Positions 13,973 to 19,589 of a DNA stretch of 21,348 bases are shown one piece after another. This DNA comes from Candidatus Heimdallarchaeota archaeon. GTDB taxonomy: Archaea > Asgardarchaeota > Heimdallarchaeia > Heimdallarchaeales > Heimdallarchaeaceae. Where the stretch lies: positions 1 to 21,348 of the forward strand of contig JAUVXQ010000011.1 in assembly GCA_030603505.1 (NCBI GenBank), given 5' to 3'. The translations under genes were made by a program, and so were the position numbers. Each line of letters begins with the position of its first letter. The first letter of the stretch is position 1. The notes beneath the pieces were generated by a model. The model was not told the origin of the DNA, made no database searches, and saw only the letters and a program-made list of their open reading frames with translations.

Positions 13973-15490
13973 TCATTGTTCAGAATCTTCGAATTCTACT
14001 TCAGAGTCCATGAGCTCTCCTAGAGTTATGTCGAGATCTTCTAAGGGTATTCGTATCTGTTTCATCGAATCTCTGTCACGAATGGTCATAGATGAATCTT
14101 TTAGTGAATCATAATCAACAGTTATACAATAAGGAATACCTATTTCATCTGCCCTTGCATACCTTTTACCTATTTTACCGCTCTCGTCATAGAAGGAGAG
14201 ATATCCTGAGTTCTTTAATTCCCTATGAACTTCATAAGCAAGATTTGCTAAACCGTCTTTTTTCATTAATGGAAAGACAGCAACTTCCAAAGGAGCAATA
14301 ACAGAAGGAAATTGAAACCAACTCCACCCTCTACCATCATCGCGATAGCATTTTTCTAGAACAGTATAGAGGATACGATCAACACCAAGTGAAGGTTCAA
14401 CTACATGGGGTAAAACTTTCCTTCCATCGGAATAAGCTATTGTAAAGGATGAATTTGAAGCTTTTGAGTGTTTTTTCAGATCATAGTCTCTTCTATAAGC
14501 ATTACCAATTATTTCCTTATGACCAACAGATAGATTAACTTCTAAATCGAAATTTCCTCCTGAGTAGTGAGGTGTCTCATGAGGAAGCATATGTCTAAAC
14601 CAAAAATCCTCTTGCTTAACACCAAAATCAATTAACATCTCCGTTTCTAAAGCAAAAAAATACAACAAATAGTCATTAGGAACCAAATTCTGTTGCTTAA
14701 TTTCTTGCAGAGAAAGTGATAGAGGTTTTTCCCATCCTTTTTCTTGCATTTCGTGAGTAACAAAATTGATTTTTAAATCCTCAGCTATTTCAAAAGGAGA
14801 TGAAGCTTCTTCAGCATCAGGATCGAAGAACATCTCGATTTCCATCTGTTCAAATTGCCTTAAACGTATAATGAAATTTCGAGGAGAGATTTCATTACGA
14901 AAAGAATAACCTGTTTGAGCTATCCCAAAAGGTAGTTTGTTTCTCATAAAAGCTGTTAATCTTTTAAAATTGATAAAAATATTCTGAGCTGTCTCTGGTC
15001 GTAGATAACCAGCGTATCCTCCAGAAGGACCTATTTCTGTTTTAAACATTAAATTAAAATTGCGGGATTTACCTAAATCTTCCTTACATTTAGGGCATTT
15101 AACATTGTGTTCCTGAATAAGTTTATCTTGGTCTTCTATTGATAATCCTTCTGCACTGATGTTTGCTACCTCTTTTATTAACTGATCAGTTCTAAACATA
15201 GAATTACAGACATTACATTGGATAAGAGGATCATCAAAAGCATCTAAATGACCTGAAGCTTGAAAAACAGATTCAGGCATAAGAAGAGAACCTGAAACTT
15301 CAAAAATATTATCAGTATCAAGAACAAAGTTTTGACGCCAATAATCGACAATTTTCTGTTTTAATAAAGTACCCAATGGACCATAATCATAAAATCCTCC
15401 AGACCCCCCATAAATTTCAGCTGTAGGGCATATAAAACCTCTACGGAGCGAAACATCGATAATCTTATCTATTAGCCTTTCTTCAGTCAA
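13973..15490 (-). CDS. glyS: Glycyl-tRNA synthetase (alpha2, class II)
   Basis: A 505-residue class II aminoacyl-tRNA synthetase that charges tRNA-Gly in the cytosol, of the homodimeric archaeal/eukaryotic type. Early motifs are RRGFICPTAEIYGG and GFYDYGPLG. A zinc pair set CNVC (92-95) and CPKC (132-135) follows, then YLRPETAQ (162-169), motif 2 with TGYSFRNEISPR (193-204) and RQFEQMEIEMF, an HYSGGNFDLE glycine-pocket region, and motif 3 EPSLGVDRILY (365-375). The anticodon-binding domain begins at about 398 (APLEVAVFPL). The protein is somewhat shorter than typical archaeal GlyRS (around 560-580, from memory), but all motifs are present. The start is TTG 15490. TTTAAGTA lies 37 bp upstream and no ATG or GTG exists in frame between them. 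rpoP follows and tfb precedes it on the same strand. Confidence 0.97.
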   Translation of the reverse strand: MTEERLIDKIIDVSLRRGFICPTAEIYGGSGGFYDYGPLGTLLKQKIVDYWRQNFVLDTDNIFEVSGSLLMPESVFQASGHLDAFDDPLIQCNVCNSMFRTDQLIKEVANISAEGLSIEDQDKLIQEHNVKCPKCKEDLGKSRNFNLMFKTEIGPSGGYAGYLRPETAQNIFINFKRLTAFMRNKLPFGIAQTGYSFRNEISPRNFIIRLRQFEQMEIEMFFDPDAEEASSPFEIAEDLKINFVTHEMQEKGWEKPLSLSLQEIKQQNLVPNDYLLYFFALETEMLIDFGVKQEDFWFRHMLPHETPHYSGGNFDLEVNLSVGHKEIIGNAYRRDYDLKKHSKASNSSFTIAYSDGRKVLPHVVEPSLGVDRILYTVLEKCYRDDGRGWSWFQFPSVIAPLEVAVFPLMKKDGLANLAYEVHRELKNSGYLSFYDESGKIGKRYARADEIGIPYCITVDYDSLKDSSMTIRDRDSMKQIRIPLEDLDITLGELMDSEVEFEDSEQ

Positions 15491-15519
15491 TTGTATCCAA
15501 AAGGATAAAATAAGAATCG

Positions 15520-15527
15520 TACTTAAA
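15520..15527 (-). promoter_or_regulatory. TATA element of glyS
   Basis: TTTAAGTA on the minus strand, 37 bp before TTG 15490. It predicts a very short leader of about 8 nt. Confidence 0.4.
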
Positions 15528-15568
15528 TGCTTTGAAAAAAGTGAAAATGGAAAAAGATTTGTTATTAC

Positions 15569-15577
15569 AAAAAAAAA
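15569..15577 (-). terminator. T-run terminator of tfb
   Basis: Nine consecutive T on the minus strand, 24 nt after the TFB stop codon and upstream of the glyS TATA element. It separates the two transcription units. Confidence 0.45.
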
Positions 15578-15601
15578 TAAGGTTTGAAGAGGAAATAAAT
15601 A

Positions 15602-16543
15602 TTAGATTGTGACCTCTATCTTGAGTTTTCTAACAAGCTCTTTGTACCTGTTACGAACAGTTACTTCAGTCACAGTAGCTGTTTCAGCAATCTCACGTTG
15701 GGTGCGTCTTTCACTCTCAGTGATTCCTGCGATGTAAATAGCAGCTGCTGCAAGCCCTGTAGGATCTTTACCAGCTGTAAGATTATGCTCTTTAGCTCTG
15801 TTAAGAAGTTCAACAGCTTTTCGAGCGGTTCGACCACTTAAACGCAGCTCAGCAGCAAATCTGACTATATAATCTGTAGGATTAGCTAAAGGAATTTTAA
15901 TTTCAAGCTCGCGGATTATAAGACGATAACAGCGACCAAGCTCCTTTTTAGAGATGCGACTATGACGAGCAATTTCATCAAGTGTTCGAGGAACACGTCT
16001 GATGCGAGCACCAGCGTAAGCAGTAGCACCAATCATTGCTTCAATAGAACGACCGCGAATGAGACGCTTTTCAATAGCCTTTCGATAAATATTAGCAGCT
16101 GTCTCGTTGACACTGCGAGGAATACCAAGCTGTGAAGATAAACGATCCAATTCAGACATAGCGTAGGCTAAATTACGGTCAATAGAACTATGAACACGAG
16201 TGCGTATCTGCCATTTACGCAAACGGTAAATTTGTGCTCGACGTTTAGGGGAAAGCTTCTTACCATAAACATCGCGGTCTTCCCAACCAATTTGAGTGCT
16301 AAGACCTTTATCATGAATAGTAATAGTAGTAGGAGAACCAACCCTGCTACGTTTGGAACGTTCTTCAGCAGTGAAAGCACGCCACTCAGGACCATCATCA
16401 ATAAGCTTATCTTCAACTACAGTACCACAATTTCGGCAAATATGTTCGCCTCGAGTTTGGTCAAGAATAACATCAAAACTCCCACATTCAGGACACTCTT
16501 TATCCTCTTCTTCTTCATATTTTTCTTCTTTCTTTTTACTCAA
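15602..16543 (-). CDS. tfb: Transcription initiation factor B (TFB/TFIIB)
   Basis: A 313-residue TFIIB homologue that bridges TBP-TATA and RNA polymerase at archaeal promoters. After a charged N-terminal tail comes the zinc ribbon (C17, C20, C36, C39). The B-reader/linker follows, including DDGPEWRAFTAEERSKRSRVGSP in two adjoining parts, then two cyclin repeats (about 118-205 and 212-305). The second repeat contains the helix-turn-helix REIAETATVTEVTVRNRYKE, which contacts the BRE. The start is TTG 16543; the only nearby ATG upstream is out of frame. TATA-like sequence upstream is weak (TATTCGAT), and an inverted repeat overlaps that region. It is the first gene of the leftward tfb-glyS-rpoP stretch. 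Confidence 0.97.
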   Translation of the reverse strand: MSKKKEEKYEEEEDKECPECGSFDVILDQTRGEHICRNCGTVVEDKLIDDGPEWRAFTAEERSKRSRVGSPTTITIHDKGLSTQIGWEDRDVYGKKLSPKRRAQIYRLRKWQIRTRVHSSIDRNLAYAMSELDRLSSQLGIPRSVNETAANIYRKAIEKRLIRGRSIEAMIGATAYAGARIRRVPRTLDEIARHSRISKKELGRCYRLIIRELEIKIPLANPTDYIVRFAAELRLSGRTARKAVELLNRAKEHNLTAGKDPTGLAAAAIYIAGITESERRTQREIAETATVTEVTVRNRYKELVRKLKIEVTI

Positions 16544-16563
16544 TATTTTACCCCATGCAAGTT

Positions 16564-16575
16564 GATAGGTCTATC
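16564..16575. promoter_or_regulatory. Inverted repeat in the tfb promoter
   Basis: GATAG-GT-CTATC lies 21-32 bp upstream of the tfb start codon, where the TATA/transcription start region should be. It could be an operator, for example for autoregulation, but a 5-bp half-site is short enough to arise by chance. Confidence 0.25.
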
Positions 16576-16709
16576 GAATAAGTTGGAATCTCTCATCTCT
16601 TTGAGCGTATGAATAAAAAATGAGAGTTTTACCCTCGTGATGACCCCAGTTTTTCACAGACAGTTTTAAACTTTTGCGAATACTTTTTAAACCTTTTCCG
16701 TGTCTCTAG

Positions 16710-16717
16710 TATATAAA
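16710..16717 (+). promoter_or_regulatory. Strong TATA element with no gene downstream
   Basis: TATATAAA in a good archaeal context. The predicted transcript would start near 16740, but no normal gene follows on this strand; see the small-RNA candidate. It lies in the spacer 16544-16949, which otherwise shows no gene. Confidence 0.4.
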
Positions 16718-16739
16718 CTTTGTTATTACATAACGAATA

Positions 16740-16806
16740 CTTGCTACTACACACAACGACTCTTAAGTCTATAAGCAGGTTAATTCAGTTATTTTTGTTC
16801 TTTTTT
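16740..16806 (+). ncRNA. Candidate structured small RNA
   Basis: It begins 30 nt after the first base of the orphan TATA element. CTTGCT (16740-16745) can pair with AGCAGG (16774-16779) with one G-U pair, enclosing a GACT/AGTC hairpin (16758-16769). A T-rich tract from 16788 to 16806 could end it. A 22-codon TTG-initiated frame (16741-16809) is the alternative. No known RNA family is recognised. Confidence 0.22.
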
Positions 16807-16852
16807 TAAAAGTTTTTATCATTTTCTCTTTTTCTATCTCTAACACTGTCTT

Positions 16853-16868
16853 ATCAAGAAATCTTGAT
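16853..16868. other. Near-perfect palindrome
   Basis: ATCAAGA-AA-TCTTGAT has 7-bp half-sites and a 2-bp spacer. It is placed between the orphan promoter region and the end of the small hypothetical gene. Symmetry of this length suits a dimeric DNA-binding protein, but no adjacent regulator is known. Confidence 0.3.
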
Positions 16869-16949
16869 TATAGAAGTTTTGAATATTTTTCAATTCTCAC
16901 ATCACGCTATTTCAAAATCTTCATCATTGTCTAGATCTATGTCTCTTTC

Positions 16950-17213
16950 TTATAGTTTCTTTACTCTCTTTTTCTTTCCATTGTCTAATGCATCTACTAT
17001 ATCGTCAATACCCTTGGGGTCACTAAAAAGACCTGTTCCGCTATCACTGCAAGGCGTAATCAGTTTTTGTAATTCCTTCAATTTTTCATTATCCAATTCG
17101 GGCAGCAAGATTTTAAGATGTCTAGTGTCCAGTGGTGAACAAGATTTTCCTTCTCTAGAATTTTCTTTCTTTTTGTCAGTTTTTCTCTTTTTTTCTGATG
17201 AAATCTTTTTCAC
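16950..17213 (-). CDS. Small basic/charged hypothetical protein
   Basis: An 87-residue frame from GTG 17213. The first 25 residues are Lys/Glu/Arg-rich, followed by an amphipathic helix (RHLKILLPELDNEKLKELQK), a Gly/Ser/Pro segment with LFSDPKGIDDIVDAL, and a basic end. No family recognised. In its favour are ATTAAAGA 35 bp upstream (17241-17248), GAG directly before the GTG, and an ordered amphipathic pattern. Against it, the opposite strand is also open here, and T-rich DNA readily yields Lys-rich frames by chance. Confidence 0.4.
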   Translation of the reverse strand: MKKISSEKKRKTDKKKENSREGKSCSPLDTRHLKILLPELDNEKLKELQKLITPCSDSGTGLFSDPKGIDDIVDALDNGKKKRVKKL

Positions 17214-17385
17214 CTCAATAGTTGTTCATAGTTACTATACTCTTTAATTCAATATTAACCTTACTTTTGAACAATTTAAAGCTTATAAACAACTCTTTCA
17301 GTAACTTTCTTACTCTTTTCTTTTATCGTTATTATTCTAGCTTTTACTAGATTAAACAAAAGGTGCTTTCTTCTACACAAAGAAG

Positions 17386-17394
17386 CTTTTTAAG
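17386..17394 (+). promoter_or_regulatory. TATA element of VIT-VWA copy 1
   Basis: CTTTTTAAG, 28-29 bp before ATG 17415. It overlaps a small hairpin (CTTCT/AGAAG, about 17370-17385). It supports ATG 17415 over the upstream in-frame GTG 17394 and ATG 17400. Confidence 0.45.
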
Positions 17395-17414
17395 TGTCTA
17401 TGCTAAGATTAATT

Positions 17415-17729
17415 ATGAAACAAAATAATCACCACAATTTTTCTCCTACAGTTTCTAGAATGCCCTCAATTAAGATAAACACTCGAATTTTATCCTTTCT
17501 ATTCATTATTTTATTTATATGTACATTAGCTTTTTTCCCCCTTTCCTCTGAAGCTCAAGATCCTCTTCTTCCATATTCTGTTAAAGTTAAAGGCGATATT
17601 GTCAATAATTATGCTAATTTCACTTATGAATTGCGTTTTGATAATACCGCTTCTGCTGAAGCTACGGAAGTCAGTTGGTTCTTTAAAGTGCAAGAAGGCA
17701 TTCGCTTAAGCAATGTTTCTTTTCCTTGA
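17415..17729 (+). CDS. VIT-VWA surface protein copy 1, N-terminal part (frameshifted)
   Basis: The first 104 codons of an ITIH-like surface protein. It has a signal peptide (hydrophobic stretch about 26-43, cleavage near SSEAQ) and then the start of the VIT domain (YSVKVKGDIVNNYANFTYEL, FDNTASAEATEVSWFF, VQEGIRLSNVS). The frame ends at TGA 17727 in a region where the downstream paralogue simply continues. The paralogue has one more nucleotide between the shared GTTTCT and AGTGACC. Adding one T to the TTTT run would restore the frame. ATG 17415 gives the same MKQ start as the paralogue and fits the TATA spacing. It is either a real frameshift mutation, an assembly error in a homopolymer, or recoding. 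Confidence 0.8.
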   Translation: MKQNNHHNFSPTVSRMPSIKINTRILSFLFIILFICTLAFFPLSSEAQDPLLPYSVKVKGDIVNNYANFTYELRFDNTASAEATEVSWFFKVQEGIRLSNVSFP

Positions 17730-19408
17730 GTGACCTTGTCTACTGGGGTAGGATTAATCCTGAAGACTTAGCTGAAGAGATTTACAATGAGACAGTAGAA
17801 GCTAATCTTACAGGAGTTTTAGTTAAAGCCGAGTCTAATGGTTACACAATCGATATGAATGTTGAGAATGGCACAGAGGCTATTTTAATCATATTTCTTG
17901 AAGGTTTACTTACACGAAATATGGGTCTTTACATTCTTGACCTCCCAATCTCAACTCCTACTATTTTGTTACAAGCAAATTTTGAGCTTGATGTGAGTAT
18001 ACGCTCAAATCATGGTTCTATAGAGGGTTATTCTGTTACTGGTTTGGTTGGATATCTAGCTACTGCTTTAGCGGACGGAATCCGTTTAACTTATACATCC
18101 ACAAACTTAGTTATTCCTGCTGAACTCTCTCTGTATTATGCTTTAGAGCGTCAAGTTGGCGGTAGTAAGCTTCTTACACATACTAATGGAACTCACAACT
18201 TTTTTAATTATCTTCTTGCTCCCAGCATTATAGAAGTTTCAGATATAGTCCCTAAGCAATATGTTTTTGTTATCGATATTTCAGGTTCTATGTTATTCAG
18301 TAAAATCTCTCAGGCAAAGATCGCTTTTAATTCCATAATTGACGACTTATCAGACATTGACCTCTTCAATGTTATAGCTTTTGACTCACTAGTTTATTCC
18401 CTATGGTCCGAACCACATATAGCATCTGAGACTTTCAAGCAGGAAGCTAAAAACTGGGTTAATAGTTTGGAAGCTAGTGGAAGCACGAATTTCCATGATG
18501 CTTGTATAACAGGTTTAGGGACTTTCATGGAATCAATTACAGCAAATGTTATGCTCGTTCTCTCTGATGGTGAACCCACTGCTGGTCCGATAACTGATAC
18601 ACTAGGTATATTAACAGCTGTAAGCGAAGCAAACACTAAAAAAATATCCATCTCTACCATTGCTTTTGGTTATGGTGCTGATGAAGGATTAATGGCTAAT
18701 CTAGCTTCACAAAACAATGGATTCTTTGTTTTTATCCAAACAGATGACGAAGCAGCAGCTAAACTTCTAGATTTCTACAAAAAGTTTGGCACTCCTATTG
18801 CCAGTGGATATTCCATACATATTGAAGGTGCCTATCTAACCGCTTCATTAGTTCCTCTACGTGATTCTCCCTTCTTCAATGGTAGTGAAGTTTTACTTTC
18901 GGGTCTTTATAGAACCACTCTTTTTATTTATACAATTATATTGTATGACAGCGGTCTTGAAAACTATTACAATAGTGCTATTAATCCCTCTACTATTTAC
19001 CCCTACGTAGAATCTATCTGGGCTCAACATCGCCTTTCCTACTTACTCAATCAAGTTCTTCTTGAAGGTGAAACAAATACTCTTAAAAGTCAAATTATCT
19101 CACTTGCTTTACAATATGGACTTGTTGTTAAAGGTTATACAGCAATAATCCTTACAACATTAGAGGAACCATATGAGACTACAGTATCTACAACAGATAG
19201 TCCTACCGATTCAACAACGATTTCAGTAGTTACTTCAGGAGTTACTACAGGAATTACTTCAGTAACAGAATCAACAACAGATGTCTACTCTCAAATCACC
19301 ACAGAAGAAAGCGGACTTCAATTGCTCTTTGCCCTCTTATCATTATTTGTGCTTGTAATTCTACCTGCAAGGAGAAGAATGAAGTATCAAAATCAGAAAT
19401 CTAAATAA
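17726..19408 (+). CDS. VIT-VWA surface protein copy 1, remainder (frameshifted)
   Basis: A 560-codon continuation of copy 1 in the -1 frame, overlapping the first part by 4 nt (TTGA). It has no plausible start of its own. It completes the VIT domain (DLVYWGRI, AEEIYNETVEAN, VLVKAESNGY). The VWA domain has a MIDAS: VIDISGSM (D184, S186, S188), GSTNF (T254) and LVLSDGEP (D281). After a beta-rich domain come a Ser/Thr-rich stalk (about 486-528), a C-terminal membrane helix (531-547) and ARRR as stop-transfer. It is inferred to stand on the outer face of the cell membrane and bind ligands through the metal site, as in ITIH heavy chains. The residues after SGSM are LFSK rather than GGDK. The frame is free of further stops, so any inactivation is recent. 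Confidence 0.82.
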   Translation: MSDLVYWGRINPEDLAEEIYNETVEANLTGVLVKAESNGYTIDMNVENGTEAILIIFLEGLLTRNMGLYILDLPISTPTILLQANFELDVSIRSNHGSIEGYSVTGLVGYLATALADGIRLTYTSTNLVIPAELSLYYALERQVGGSKLLTHTNGTHNFFNYLLAPSIIEVSDIVPKQYVFVIDISGSMLFSKISQAKIAFNSIIDDLSDIDLFNVIAFDSLVYSLWSEPHIASETFKQEAKNWVNSLEASGSTNFHDACITGLGTFMESITANVMLVLSDGEPTAGPITDTLGILTAVSEANTKKISISTIAFGYGADEGLMANLASQNNGFFVFIQTDDEAAAKLLDFYKKFGTPIASGYSIHIEGAYLTASLVPLRDSPFFNGSEVLLSGLYRTTLFIYTIILYDSGLENYYNSAINPSTIYPYVESIWAQHRLSYLLNQVLLEGETNTLKSQIISLALQYGLVVKGYTAIILTTLEEPYETTVSTTDSPTDSTTISVVTSGVTTGITSVTESTTDVYSQITTEESGLQLLFALLSLFVLVILPARRRMKYQNQKSK

Positions 19409-19420
19409 TTTACCATAATA

Positions 19421-19448
19421 CTTTTTTTCTCTTTTTCTTTTTTCTTTC
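19421..19448 (+). terminator. T-rich terminator after VIT-VWA copy 1
   Basis: Almost uninterrupted pyrimidines with runs of seven, five and six T, just after the stop codon. It isolates copy 2, which has its own TATA element. Confidence 0.45.
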
Positions 19449-19561
19449 AATCATTTTTATTGATAGCTCACATTTCTCGTAGAAAGAGATTAAATCTTAT
19501 TAGCAAAGTTATAATCATTAATTCTTCAACTTCTATTGTGTTCATTATTACACAAAGACAC

Positions 19562-19569
19562 TTTATAAA
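19562..19569 (+). promoter_or_regulatory. TATA element of VIT-VWA copy 2
   Basis: TTTATAAA, 28 bp before ATG 19590 and 19 bp before ATG 19581. It points to ATG 19590 and a leaderless mRNA. Confidence 0.5.
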
Positions 19570-19589
19570 GCTAGATTCCTATGTTATTT

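Noticed and set aside
16190..16612. Rightward 140-codon frame opposite tfb
   Set aside because: It lies antisense to the strongly conserved TFB gene, and its composition is the mirror of the TFB codons.
16864..17247. Rightward 127-codon frame rich in Ser and Phe
   Set aside because: It is the antisense of the Lys/Glu-rich leftward frame in T-rich DNA, has no family features and starts at TTG without a promoter at the right distance.
17727..17729. Selenocysteine or pyrrolysine readthrough at the TGA of VIT-VWA copy 1
   Set aside because: Homology continues in a different frame (-1), so simple readthrough would not restore the protein. This is a frameshift, not a recoded stop.
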